Assembly: GCF_030503895.2 (NCBI RefSeq)
Contig: NZ_CP129970.2
Coordinates: 746,001-810,000, forward strand
Length of the DNA: 64,000 nt
Source of the DNA: Marivirga arenosa
Lineage (GTDB): Bacteria; Bacteroidota; Bacteroidia; Cytophagales; Cyclobacteriaceae
Direction: 5' to 3'
Positions 1 to 8,144 of the stretch are shown in pieces. Both the position numbers and the translations under genes were made by a program. How positions within the stretch are numbered: the stretch's first letter is position 1; the number at the start of each line of letters is the position of its first letter. The notes under the pieces are model-generated. The model ran no database searches, had not been told where the DNA came from, and saw nothing but the letters and a program-made list of their open reading frames with translations.

Positions 1-125
1 AGGAAGGGATATCGGAAGATGATGTAAAAAGAGGCGAAGAAAAAGTACAGAATTTAACTAATGAGTTCACTAAGAAAATAGATGATATCTTAGAGCATAA
101 GGAAAAAGAAATAATGACGGTTTAG
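1..125 (+). CDS. frr: Ribosome recycling factor, C-terminal end (partial)
   Basis: The window opens inside this gene; 41 codons in frame from base 3 remain before the TAG at 123-125. The residues read EGISEDDVKRGEEKVQNL and go on to TKKIDDILEHKEKEIM. This is the long terminal helix typical of ribosome recycling factor, which works with EF-G to split ribosomes after termination. The usual ending is a lysine- and glutamate-rich helix close to this one. The 5' part lies outside the window, so length and neighbours cannot be judged. A hairpin with a T-run follows 25 bases after the stop. Confidence 0.9.
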   Translation, partial: EGISEDDVKRGEEKVQNLTNEFTKKIDDILEHKEKEIMTV

Positions 126-149
126 TTCTTTTACTTCAATAGTTTTCAT

Positions 150-185
150 AAAGCTACTTTTAGAAATAATAGTAGCTTTTTTTTT
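150..185 (+). terminator. Rho-independent terminator after frr
   Basis: A perfect 9-bp stem (AAAGCTACT at 150-158 with AGTAGCTTT at 171-179) closes a 12-base loop. On the plus strand it runs into an unbroken T-run to 185. It sits 25 bases past the frr stop and 24 bases before the stop of the convergent FMN reductase. The A-rich left arm also gives a weak T-run on the other strand, so it may serve both genes. Confidence 0.85.
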
Positions 186-208
186 ACTGTAATGACTTAA
201 AAAATGAT

Positions 209-733
209 TTAAAACTCAATCAACTTCTCTACCTGCTCTTCTAGCAATTCACTGTAAAGTTTATCAGTAACTTCTTCACCGTTAAAGTTTTTCTCAATTC
301 TGGCAAGTTTTAATTTCAATGCTAAAACATGCATTCCTAAATAGTTAAAAATATCTGTCATATGACTTAAAGCCAAGCCGGCACCTTGCATGCCAGATGA
401 AATCCCAACCAATGCACATTTTTTATTCTGAAAGCTATTAGGATACTCCATCCCATCAATAAAAGCTTTTAAAACCCCAGGAAATGAGCCATTATATTCA
501 GGAATTACGAATACATATTTCTTAGAGGCTCTCAGTAGAGTCAAGAATTCATTGAATTCGGGGTTTTTACCATTATTATCATAAAGAGCGGTGTATACAA
601 AATCTTTAGGTAAATCAGCTAAATCAATAATATTTGACTCTATTTGTTTCTCATCTAATAACTTTTTGTAAAGTTTAGCTACTTGAGCTGAAACAGAATT
701 ATTCCTATTCGTACCAGAGATTATCGTTATCAT
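209..733 (-). CDS. NAD(P)H-dependent FMN reductase family protein
   Basis: A 174-residue flavodoxin-fold oxidoreductase of the NADPH-dependent FMN reductase family, whose members reduce FMN, quinones, chromate or azo dyes in the cytoplasm. Visible motifs are the phosphate-binding loop GTNRNNS (residues 7-13), the flavin-contact segment PEYNGSFPGVLK (78-89) and GISSG (110-114). The length is normal for the family and there is no signal peptide. It is convergent with frr and lies 69 bases downstream of the YceI gene on the same strand. A -7-type box at 751-758 suggests its own promoter. The natural substrate cannot be read from sequence. Confidence 0.85.
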   Translation of the reverse strand: MITIISGTNRNNSVSAQVAKLYKKLLDEKQIESNIIDLADLPKDFVYTALYDNNGKNPEFNEFLTLLRASKKYVFVIPEYNGSFPGVLKAFIDGMEYPNSFQNKKCALVGISSGMQGAGLALSHMTDIFNYLGMHVLALKLKLARIEKNFNGEEVTDKLYSELLEEQVEKLIEF

Positions 734-750
734 GCTTTTTTATTTTGACA

Positions 751-758
751 CAAAAATA
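751..758 (-). promoter_or_regulatory. Bacteroidota -7 box (TATTTTTG) for the FMN reductase gene
   Basis: On the minus strand this reads TATTTTTG, an exact match to TAnnTTTG, and it ends 18 bases before the reductase ATG. I see no matching TTTG -33 element at the usual 19-21 base spacing, so this is a candidate only. Confidence 0.4.
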
Positions 759-802
759 GGGACATAAAGTCCCTATTCTAAGAATTTTCAGTATTTAACT
801 GA

Positions 803-1393
803 TTATAATGATGATAAGTTTACAGATAATTTGAAATCATCATAAATCATTTTATCGCCTAATCCATCAAAGAAAGAACCAGATCCATATCTAATTTCCC
901 ATTTAGTTCTATCAAGAGCAAAAGACGCTTTGGCAGTAGCTTTACCGTCCTCAACTGTAATATTAGCAGGGAATGTAATTTTATTTGTTATCCCTTTGAT
1001 TGTTAAATCACCAGCTAAAAAATGAGTTGCGTCAGTTGCTTCACTTTTTTCAATTGATGTGATAACAAATTTAGCTGTTGGGTGAGATTCAACACTAAAA
1101 AAATCATCAGATCTTAAGTGACCCATTAACTTATCTTTATATTCTCCTTCTAAATCTAAAACGTCAATAGAGTTCATATCAATTACGAATGAGCCCCCTG
1201 TTACCTGGCCGTTTTCAACTTCTAAAGCACCTTCTTTAATATTTACAGTTCCGTTGTGCTGACCTGTAACTTTCTCTCCTACCCAAGCTATTTGGCTTGA
1301 ATTGGTATCTACCTTTACTTCTTTTCTTAAAATAGTAAACGCTGCAGCCATGATGATAGCCACTAATCCAATTGATAAAACTTTTGTTTTCAT
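803..1393 (-). CDS. YceI family protein (periplasmic lipid-binding type)
   Basis: A 196-residue YceI-like protein. An N-terminal hydrophobic segment (residues 5-21) works as signal peptide or anchor. The rest reads as the YceI lipocalin-like barrel, with recognisable stretches around SQIAWVGEKVTGQHNG, VIDMNSIDV, HLRSDDFFSVESHPTAKF and GDLTIKGITNKI. The family binds isoprenoid or other amphiphilic molecules in the periplasm; in Bacteroidota it is often linked to envelope or redox stress, but its role is not settled. It is divergent from the nucleoside phosphorylase gene. Family assignment is firm; ligand is unknown. Confidence 0.88.
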   Translation of the reverse strand: MKTKVLSIGLVAIIMAAAFTILRKEVKVDTNSSQIAWVGEKVTGQHNGTVNIKEGALEVENGQVTGGSFVIDMNSIDVLDLEGEYKDKLMGHLRSDDFFSVESHPTAKFVITSIEKSEATDATHFLAGDLTIKGITNKITFPANITVEDGKATAKASFALDRTKWEIRYGSGSFFDGLGDKMIYDDFKLSVNLSSL

Positions 1394-1529
1394 TTTCTTA
1401 TTATTTAATGTTATTACATTTAATGTCGATACATATACAATGTTTTAATAAAAAGGTTTCAAATTTTTATTAAAATATTTTGAAGCCACCATGAGAAGAA
1501 TCAAATTGGAACAAAATTGTTTAGCGATT

Positions 1530-2348
1530 ATGAATACAAGCAAAGAGATAAAAGAAGCAAAAGAGTATATAACAAAAACGATTGATTTTAAGCCCGAAGT
1601 TGGAATTATACTTGGAACTGGCTTGGGTGCTTTAGTTGATGATATTGAAATTGAATATTCATTTTCATATAAGGATATTCCTAATTTCCCGGTTTCAACA
1701 GTAGAAACCCATAGTGGTAAACTTATATTTGGTGAACTAAGTGGGAAAAAAGTAGTAGCCATGCAGGGTAGATTTCATTATTATGAAGGTTACAGCATGA
1801 CTCAAGTTGTAATGCCTGTGAGATTAATGTATTTACTAGGAATCAAATATTTATTTATATCAAATGCAGCAGGGGGCTTAAATAAAAATTTAGACTTGAG
1901 TGATTTAATGATTATTAAGGATCATATAAACCTTTTTCCTGAAAATCCCCTTAGAGGTAAAAACTTAGATGAATACGGTGGTAGATTTCCAGACATGTAT
2001 GATGCTTATGATCCGACCTTAATTGAAAAGGCGAAATCAATTGCAAAACAGCAAAATATAGACATTAAAGAAGGGGTTTATGCAGGAGTGGCTGGACCTA
2101 ATTTAGAAACACCAGCAGAATATAAATACCTAGATATTATAGGTGCTGATGCAGTTGGTATGAGTACAATACCGGAAAATATTGCAGCTAGGCACATTCA
2201 AATCCCAGTATTTGCGGTTTCTGTAATTACAGACTTATGTTATCCTGAAAAATTAAAACCTGCTGAAATTCCTGAAATCATTGGAGCGGCAATGAACGCT
2301 GAACCTAAAATGACAAAAATCTTTAAAGAATTATTGAAAATAATATAG
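1530..2348 (+). CDS. punA: Purine nucleoside phosphorylase (trimeric, inosine/guanosine type)
   Basis: A 272-residue class I purine nucleoside phosphorylase that splits inosine and guanosine with phosphate for purine salvage in the cytosol. Motifs seen are the phosphate loop GTGLG (29-33), ETHSG (59-63), GRFHYYEGYS (80-89), NAAGGLN (112-118), GPNLETPAEY and the ribose/base segment GADAVGMSTIPE. An in-frame ATG at 1491 would add 13 residues, but homologues start near MNTSKEI and the AT-rich segment ending in TATTTTG at 1478-1484 looks like promoter, so I chose 1530. It is followed 78 bases later by a macro-domain gene that may share nucleotide metabolism. Confidence 0.92.
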   Translation: MNTSKEIKEAKEYITKTIDFKPEVGIILGTGLGALVDDIEIEYSFSYKDIPNFPVSTVETHSGKLIFGELSGKKVVAMQGRFHYYEGYSMTQVVMPVRLMYLLGIKYLFISNAAGGLNKNLDLSDLMIIKDHINLFPENPLRGKNLDEYGGRFPDMYDAYDPTLIEKAKSIAKQQNIDIKEGVYAGVAGPNLETPAEYKYLDIIGADAVGMSTIPENIAARHIQIPVFAVSVITDLCYPEKLKPAEIPEIIGAAMNAEPKMTKIFKELLKII

Positions 2349-2389
2349 AATAATTACTACTTCATTTAATACTCCTAAAACTTATCGAG

Positions 2390-2423
2390 CGTAGTTACGA
2401 ATATATAAATAACCGAAACTACG
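2390..2423. repeat. Inverted repeat just before the macro-domain gene
   Basis: CGTAGTT (2390-2396) and AACTACG (2417-2423) form a perfect 7-bp inverted repeat with a 20-base AT-rich spacer. The right arm ends 3 bases before the macro-gene ATG. There is no T-run, so it is not an ordinary terminator. It could be an operator or a leader hairpin covering the start codon region. Confidence 0.4.
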
Positions 2424-2426
2424 TTT

Positions 2427-2960
2427 ATGAAATTTGGAAAAGTTGAGATAGAAATTAACATTGGTGACATCACCAAGCAAAATGATATTAATACAATAGT
2501 TAACGCTGCAAATGCTGAATTACAAATAGGAAGTGGTGTAGCTGGTGCTATTCATACTGCCGCAGGTCCATTGCTAGCTGATGAATGCCAAAGCTTAGCT
2601 CCTATTCATCCAGGAGAAGCCGTTATTACAGGAGCATATGAATTGCCTAACAAAAGAATAATTCATGTTTTAGGACCAATATATGGTTTTAATCAACCTG
2701 AGGTTCAGTTTTTAAAAGACTGCTATAAAAATGCATTGGAGTTAGCAGAAAAATATAATGTTGACTCTATTGCATTTCCTGCGATTTCAACTGGTGCATT
2801 TGGTTATCCAATTGAAGAAGCAACAAAAATCGTTATATCCGCAGTTAAAGAGTATTGCAGTAAAGCAACTTCCATAAAATTGATACGCTTTATTTTATTT
2901 AATGAGAAGGATTACAAGGTTTATGAAAATGAGTTAAATAAATCACTCAATGATGAATAA
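2427..2960 (+). CDS. Macro-domain protein (ADP-ribose / O-acetyl-ADP-ribose hydrolase type)
   Basis: A 177-residue single macro domain. The signature loop is complete: NTIVNAANAELQIGSGVAG (residues 22-40), giving the NAAN and G-GVAGAI elements that hold ADP-ribose, plus FPAISTGAFGYP near residues 115-127 for the second loop. It resembles the MacroD/YmdB class, which removes ADP-ribose from proteins or deacetylates O-acetyl-ADP-ribose. There is no signal peptide. It follows the nucleoside phosphorylase, hinting at a nucleotide-salvage link, though the 78-base gap with an inverted repeat suggests separate control. The exact substrate is unknown. Confidence 0.9.
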   Translation: MKFGKVEIEINIGDITKQNDINTIVNAANAELQIGSGVAGAIHTAAGPLLADECQSLAPIHPGEAVITGAYELPNKRIIHVLGPIYGFNQPEVQFLKDCYKNALELAEKYNVDSIAFPAISTGAFGYPIEEATKIVISAVKEYCSKATSIKLIRFILFNEKDYKVYENELNKSLNDE

Positions 2961-2969
2961 TCTAGAAAC

Positions 2970-3263
2970 TCAGTTCAAGAATTTTGATTTCAAATAATTA
3001 CTAACATCTAATAAAGCATCAATAATATTATCTGCAGCTTTTTGTCTATAGCCCACAATTCTTTGATTTATCAATTCTCCTGATTTACCATTAAAAGCAA
3101 ATCTTCCAATCGTTTTGTTATTTTTTATCTCATAGATTAATACCTCATAGATAGAAACATCGGTTCCGTTATGATAGCCCGCCCCCATTTTCCAACTGAC
3201 ATCTCTGCTTTCTTTAATGGTGTGATTTAAAAGGTCTACGATAGCATTCTTACTTAGGTCCAT
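2970..3263 (-). CDS. Small conserved-looking protein of unknown function
   Basis: A 97-residue protein I do not recognise. It begins MDLSKNAIVDLLNHTIKES and has no signal peptide, membrane segment or cysteine. The composition is that of a folded alpha/beta protein: helix near 5-20, a stretch of strands in 30-75 and a terminal helix DNIIDALLDVSNYLKSKF. It is convergent with the macro-domain gene (9-base gap). Codon use matches its neighbours, so I consider it a real gene. No function is proposed. Confidence 0.6.
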   Translation of the reverse strand: MDLSKNAIVDLLNHTIKESRDVSWKMGAGYHNGTDVSIYEVLIYEIKNNKTIGRFAFNGKSGELINQRIVGYRQKAADNIIDALLDVSNYLKSKFLN

Positions 3264-3366
3264 GGTAATTCAAAGTTGTTTCCTTTATCAATTTAAAAAA
3301 ATATTAAATTTAATAAAACAACTTACTGATTTTTTGATACTTAGGAGATAATTAACATGTGATTGA

Positions 3367-3765
3367 CTAGCCCATATAGTCTCCAGTTTTCTGTCGGCAT
3401 TCTTTAGCCTTTTTATTAGATATGATTTTCCAGAAAGGATTTCGAAAAAACAGGGCGGTTTTAACACCAAAGTTATGCATTACTCTTCTGAGACCAGAGT
3501 GAAATTTAGAAGCATTCTTAGGCATCACAACGTATTCATAACCAAAACGCAGTGTCACTTTATCCATGCATGGATTCCCATACAGTACATTTTTAGTGTC
3601 CTTAATGTAGATGCTGAGGAGCCGCCTTTCTTTTCTATCATTTTCTGGTTCTAATTCTGGTTCTCTTTTTATTTTCTCGGTTGACTTAGTATTATAATCT
3701 ACCTGCGCAAAACTAGAGGAAGAGCCAATTAAAATGATAAAGAGTAAACCTAATAGCAAGCGCAT
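3367..3765 (-). CDS. Secreted protein of unknown function at the end of the efflux operon
   Basis: A 132-residue protein with a clear signal peptide (MRLLLGLLFIILIGSSSSFAQ, cleavage after AQ). The mature part is short, basic and carries two cysteines (near residues 83 and 122), so one disulfide is possible in the periplasm. I recognise no domain. It lies 48 bases downstream of the TolC-like gene on the same strand, so it may be the last gene of the adaptor-permease-TolC operon. An opposing reading in another frame of the same DNA (3288-3470) is a shadow. Confidence 0.6.
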   Translation of the reverse strand: MRLLLGLLFIILIGSSSSFAQVDYNTKSTEKIKREPELEPENDRKERRLLSIYIKDTKNVLYGNPCMDKVTLRFGYEYVVMPKNASKFHSGLRRVMHNFGVKTALFFRNPFWKIISNKKAKECRQKTGDYMG

Positions 3766-3813
3766 TTTTACAAAACCTTATAATGAATGTTTAAGAAAGC
3801 TAATTTCTTTAAT

Positions 3814-5271
3814 TTATTCAATTAAACGTTTGTTTTCTTTAAAATCATAAAGGGTTAGTTGTCTTAAATTGAAATATGCTTGCCAAAAATTTCCTAATGA
3901 ATTGATATAATCTCTTTTGGCTTGATCTTTTTCAGTTAAGGCAATTGATAAATCAGTAATACTTATTTTTCCGATTAGGTATCTGTTTTTAGAAATATCA
4001 TATCTTCTTTGAGAGATATCATCGGCTTTTTGAGTTATTGCCACTTGATCTCTTAACATTTCTAAAGTTTTAACTTGTGTGTAAACCTCCTGCTCAAAAT
4101 TCACTCTCTCTTGTTGAACTGTATATTGCACTAGTTGATAATTTGCCTGAGCAGTTTTAACTCTGGATTTTTGACGTCCCCAGTCCACTATAGGAATTGT
4201 AAAGCCTAACTGAACTCTTTGTTGATTTTCTGGAGTTTGGTAAATAGCAGGGAGCTGATCTCCTTGATTAGTAAGACCGAAACTACCGAACAAATTCATA
4301 TTTAAGCCGGTTTCTCCTTGCGCTCTATCTACTTCTTTATCTGCTTCCAAAAGTCGTCTTTCAAATCCAATAGCCTCCTGCCTGTTGCGTAAGGCTTCTT
4401 GCAGTGCAAGATCAGGATTAATATTAAATTCCGGGATTTCCTCAGGAACAATTAAATTGAGTTCATCATCATTTTTTAAACCTAAAAATGCTTTCAGTGC
4501 TAGCTGTCTTGTTTCTAGGTCAAGTTTTGCTTGAGCAACAGATTGCCTAGAATTCATTAAGCTTAATTCCAATTGCAATAATTCATTTTCTGGAATTTTA
4601 CCTAGTTCATAGCGACCTTGCGCAATTTTATAGATAGTGTCATTATTACCTAAATTCTTTTGAGCGATTTGTAAACTAACCTGAGCACTTAACAAATTGA
4701 AAAATCTAGATGAAACATCTTTTGAAATCTGTTCAAACTCCTCTACGAACTCACGCTTTGATTCCTCAAACCGTAATGGTTCAATCTTTTTATCCCATTT
4801 CAGCTCATTAAATCTAAATAATGGTTGAATAAACCCTATCGATAGTGGATCACCACCATATCTGAAATCATTCCTCTCAAAGTCATCAAAGCGGTTTACA
4901 GTAGAATTCAAAAAAACGGTCCCTCCTGTTAATCCTATTTGCTGTTCAAGATTTAAAGAAACATCAGAATTACTATTAAAAACTGATCTAAACTCAGTTG
5001 AACCATCTTCCTGGGTGATAGGCGTAACTGATCTATTAAAATTAGGTAGTGTCCCACTCAAACTTAGCTGAGGAACGAAATTAGATTTAAAAACTCTGTA
5101 TTGCCAATAGCGGTTTTCTTTTATTGTTTCAGCTCTTTTGAAAGCCGGAGACTGAGTTTTAGCTATTTGAATTACATCTTCTAGCGTATAAGTTCTTTGA
5201 GCATTTGATTGGACTGACACGAGATTCAATCCTATTAAAATAATTATGCTTACTATAAAATTTCTATTCAT
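3814..5271 (-). CDS. TolC family outer-membrane efflux protein
   Basis: A 485-residue TolC/OMF-type channel. A signal peptide (about 1-24, ending SNAQ) is followed by YTLEDVIQIAKTQSPAFKRA, the usual start of these proteins. Two internal repeats of long helices and short strands follow, rich in Q, N, R and E, and the typical segments GRYELGKIPENELLQLE and RYLIGKISITDL mark the equivalent turn in each half. It forms the outer-membrane exit duct of a tripartite exporter. Its start overlaps the end of the permease gene by 8 bases, so the two are translationally coupled. Confidence 0.9.
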   Translation of the reverse strand: MNRNFIVSIIILIGLNLVSVQSNAQRTYTLEDVIQIAKTQSPAFKRAETIKENRYWQYRVFKSNFVPQLSLSGTLPNFNRSVTPITQEDGSTEFRSVFNSNSDVSLNLEQQIGLTGGTVFLNSTVNRFDDFERNDFRYGGDPLSIGFIQPLFRFNELKWDKKIEPLRFEESKREFVEEFEQISKDVSSRFFNLLSAQVSLQIAQKNLGNNDTIYKIAQGRYELGKIPENELLQLELSLMNSRQSVAQAKLDLETRQLALKAFLGLKNDDELNLIVPEEIPEFNINPDLALQEALRNRQEAIGFERRLLEADKEVDRAQGETGLNMNLFGSFGLTNQGDQLPAIYQTPENQQRVQLGFTIPIVDWGRQKSRVKTAQANYQLVQYTVQQERVNFEQEVYTQVKTLEMLRDQVAITQKADDISQRRYDISKNRYLIGKISITDLSIALTEKDQAKRDYINSLGNFWQAYFNLRQLTLYDFKENKRLIE

Positions 5272-6598
5272 ATCTTAAAGAAGTTATTGGATCTTGGTTT
5301 GCTGCTTTTCTAGCTGGCGCTATACCGAATATTAAACCAACCGTTGCGGCAACACCAAACGAAATAACTATTGAAATTCCGCTTACAATAGTTGGAATAT
5401 CTGCAAATGAGGCTACTAAATAAGCAAAAACAATTCCTAAAATAACACCAATTATCCCACCGCTTATACTGATCATTACGGCCTCGAGCAAAAACTGAAG
5501 AATTACATCCGACTTCTTGGCACCTAAAGATAACCTAAGACCAATCTCTTTAATCCTTTCCATTACTGAAGCCAGCATAATATTCATAATTCCTATACCC
5601 CCTACCAAAAGAGAGATACCAGCAATAGCACCTAGTACTATATTGAAAATATTTTTTGTTTTCTGTTGCTGTTTCAACAATAATTCTGGAATTGTCACTT
5701 CAAAATCTACTTTATCATAGTGACGCCTCTTTAGCATTCTGGAAATTAATTCCGCAGTTGGATTTAAACTTTCAGACTTTTCAACCTGAACCGTAAGTTT
5801 ATCAATCTGATGATAATTAGGGTTCGCTTTCTGATTGTTTTCATCATCATTATTTCTGGCGTTAGCTTTTTTCAACTGCGCTTGAGTTAGGGCTGCTCGA
5901 TTTTTATAATTCACTAATACTGTTTGCACTGGAGTATAGATATCCATATTGAAATCACGTAAGCCAAGATTATCCAAACTCTTTTGGCTATATAGTCTTT
6001 CTTTCAGAACCCCTATAACCTCGAGCCAGTGAGGGCCTACCTTTATCATCTTGCCCACAGGATTAGTATTAGGGAAAAATCGCGACTTAACGGATTTACC
6101 AATAATGCAAACGCGACTTCCAATTTTGAGATGCTCCTCAATAAACATATCACCTTGGTTTAGCTCAAAAGCAGAAAGATTAAAATAAGATGGATTAACC
6201 CCTACTAATTTAGCTGACCTTCTAATACCGTTTCGAATCACATAGGTATCTAAAATTATTTCAGGACTAACTGCTTCTATTCCTGGGATAATTTCTGCAA
6301 TACTTTCTGCATCGGCCAGGGTTAAACCAGGACTAAATTTTTTCTTTTCTTTTTTACCTGAACTTTGTTGTAAATCTTCTTCTGTTTGTTCAATAACTGG
6401 TTCTATCACAATATTATTGACCCCTACTAATTTGATTTGATTCAAAATTTCCTGTTGGGCACCATTACCAATGGCAAGCATTGCTATTACTGCCGCTACT
6501 CCAAAAATAATTCCAAGTGCCGTTAAAAAAGAACGCGTTCGGTTTGCTACTACCGCCTCAAACGCAATATTAAGATTGGCTAATATTTTTTCTTTCAT
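5264..6598 (-). CDS. MacB-like FtsX-type ABC transporter permease
   Basis: A 444-residue permease with the MacB topology: one membrane helix near the N-terminus (RSFLTALGIIFGVAAVIAML), a large periplasmic domain (about 50-310) and three C-terminal helices of the FtsX domain, including IAGISLLVGGIGIMNIMLAS and the typical RIKEIGLRLSLGAKKSDV. Unlike E. coli MacB it carries no fused ATPase domain, and none is encoded next to it. The start codon immediately follows the stop of the adaptor gene (TAG then ATG). It presumably moves a lipid, peptide or toxin across the envelope together with the adaptor and TolC-like protein; the substrate is unknown. Confidence 0.9.
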   Translation of the reverse strand: MKEKILANLNIAFEAVVANRTRSFLTALGIIFGVAAVIAMLAIGNGAQQEILNQIKLVGVNNIVIEPVIEQTEEDLQQSSGKKEKKKFSPGLTLADAESIAEIIPGIEAVSPEIILDTYVIRNGIRRSAKLVGVNPSYFNLSAFELNQGDMFIEEHLKIGSRVCIIGKSVKSRFFPNTNPVGKMIKVGPHWLEVIGVLKERLYSQKSLDNLGLRDFNMDIYTPVQTVLVNYKNRAALTQAQLKKANARNNDDENNQKANPNYHQIDKLTVQVEKSESLNPTAELISRMLKRRHYDKVDFEVTIPELLLKQQQKTKNIFNIVLGAIAGISLLVGGIGIMNIMLASVMERIKEIGLRLSLGAKKSDVILQFLLEAVMISISGGIIGVILGIVFAYLVASFADIPTIVSGISIVISFGVAATVGLIFGIAPARKAANQDPITSLRYE

Positions 6599-7858
6599 CT
6601 AGAGTTGAGGTGTTTTTAAAAGCTGCACATCTTTATCCTCCAATCCATTTGGAGCTACTAAATAAACTTTTTCACCTGAATCAACACCTTCTTGAACTAT
6701 CACCTCATTTGCATTAGCTTTCCCTAAGGTTACTTCCTGCTTAATCGTTTCCAGACCAGATTTTTTATATACAAATGCTATTGAATCTCCTTGATTAAAT
6801 ATTGATTCCAGTGGTACATAAATTGCCTCCGGTACGATATCAGTTATTATTTCATTTGCTGTGCTCATTGCAGGTCTTAAAGTAGTGTCGCTTTCATTAA
6901 TTTCTACTTTCACCTCAAATACTTTAGCATCAGAATTAGGTCTTTGTTCCCCAACATTTGCTACATAAATAACTTCACCCGTTAATTTTTTATCTGGAAA
7001 TGCATCTAGACCTATATTAACATGCTGACCTTTTGTAATTTTTCTAATATCCACTTCATTCACAAAGGTGGTAGAAATCATAGTAGATAAATCTGGAAGC
7101 GTGGCTACTGTTGGGTCCCATGCTCCAATAGAGGCTCCTTCAGATTTTTTAGACCCATCATATTCTCTAACGTAAATCACCATGCCATCTTCAGGAGCTG
7201 TGATTTGAAATTTCTTTCTAAGTTCCAGTAAGAAGTTTCTTTCATCTCTATCTTCAGATAATTCAGCAGCAGCTTCTTGCATCTGAGCTACGGCCTTATC
7301 TTTCTTTAGTAAATAATTCTCTTTGGCTTGTTTAAACGCACGTTTGGCTTTGCTTAGATCTATTTCAGCTTGCTTGATTGTTGCTGGCGGTTCGAATTGA
7401 GATTGTTCTAAAACTAGTTTTTTTTCTTCTACAGCAAATTCTAAATTGATTAATTCATCTCTAGACTGTCTTAAGGTTAAAGCAGTATCCAATTTGGTCT
7501 GTGTATATTGAGATAAGCTTTGTTGATATTCGTTTTCCACATTTCGAAGTCTATCTGATAATTCAGATGCATCCAAACTGGCCACAAAATCACCTTTTTC
7601 TACCACTGTTCCTTCGTCTACCAATTTATCGATCTTCACATTCCATAATCTTGCAGCTCTCAATCCGGATGGACCTGTAATTTTAATGGCGTTTTTTGCC
7701 TCCAGCTCTCCCGTTGTAGTGATTGCAATAACGAATTCTCCTTTTTGTGCTTCAGTCAATATTTCAACCGATTCATTATTTCCACTTCCAGAAAATGTAA
7801 AAAGAGCTATCACAATGATCACTACAGCTGATAAGCCAATTATTAATTTTTTATTCAT
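6599..7858 (-). CDS. HlyD/MacA-like periplasmic adaptor (membrane fusion protein)
   Basis: A 419-residue adaptor anchored by one N-terminal membrane helix (residues 4-23). It then has a split biotinyl/lipoyl-like domain (first half near GELEAKNAIKITGPSGLR, second near ITAPEDGMVIYVRE), a long coiled-coil hairpin between (about 105-215, rich in E, K and Q) and beta-barrel domains to the end. It links the inner-membrane permease to the TolC-like duct. It is the first gene of the adaptor-permease-TolC operon, with the permease ATG directly after its stop. The 286 bases upstream are shared with the divergent methyltransferase gene. Confidence 0.9.
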   Translation of the reverse strand: MNKKLIIGLSAVVIIVIALFTFSGSGNNESVEILTEAQKGEFVIAITTTGELEAKNAIKITGPSGLRAARLWNVKIDKLVDEGTVVEKGDFVASLDASELSDRLRNVENEYQQSLSQYTQTKLDTALTLRQSRDELINLEFAVEEKKLVLEQSQFEPPATIKQAEIDLSKAKRAFKQAKENYLLKKDKAVAQMQEAAAELSEDRDERNFLLELRKKFQITAPEDGMVIYVREYDGSKKSEGASIGAWDPTVATLPDLSTMISTTFVNEVDIRKITKGQHVNIGLDAFPDKKLTGEVIYVANVGEQRPNSDAKVFEVKVEINESDTTLRPAMSTANEIITDIVPEAIYVPLESIFNQGDSIAFVYKKSGLETIKQEVTLGKANANEVIVQEGVDSGEKVYLVAPNGLEDKDVQLLKTPQL

Positions 7859-8118
7859 AGTACAAATTTTAAGGCTGATCCCTTTATAATGTAAAATTAC
7901 TTATAATAGTTTGAAATATTTCTCCACTCGTAAATCTATAATGCCTACTAAATAAATAGTTAAACGGTCACTTACAGCCTATAGTATAAATTGGATGATA
8001 TAAGAATTGAAATAGTTTCATTTAGGTTTATATTATCTTCTACATTTAATTTAACCTTAGTATTAATTCAAAACTCTTAGCAAGTTTGATTTTATCAAAA
8101 CAGTACGATCCATTTTAT

Positions 8119-8126
8119 TACCTTTG
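8119..8126 (+). promoter_or_regulatory. Bacteroidota -7 box (TACCTTTG) for the methyltransferase gene
   Basis: TACCTTTG followed by C is an exact TAnnTTTG match and lies 18 bases before the ATG at 8145. A TTTG at 8085-8088 is about 30 bases upstream, too far for the usual -33 element, so the upstream half is weak. Confidence 0.55.
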
Positions 8127-8144
8127 CAATCCTAATTAAAGAAG

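Noticed and set aside
1491-1529. Upstream ATG of the purine nucleoside phosphorylase gene
   Set aside because: It adds 13 basic residues not expected in the family and lies next to a probable promoter; the ATG at 1530 is preferred.
3288-3470. 60-residue minus-strand frame overlapping the 132-residue secreted protein gene
   Set aside because: It lies in another frame over the end of a gene with a good signal peptide and has no start context of its own.
8085-8088. TTTG as a -33 element for the methyltransferase promoter
   Set aside because: It is about 30 bases from the -7 box, well beyond the usual 19-21 base spacing.
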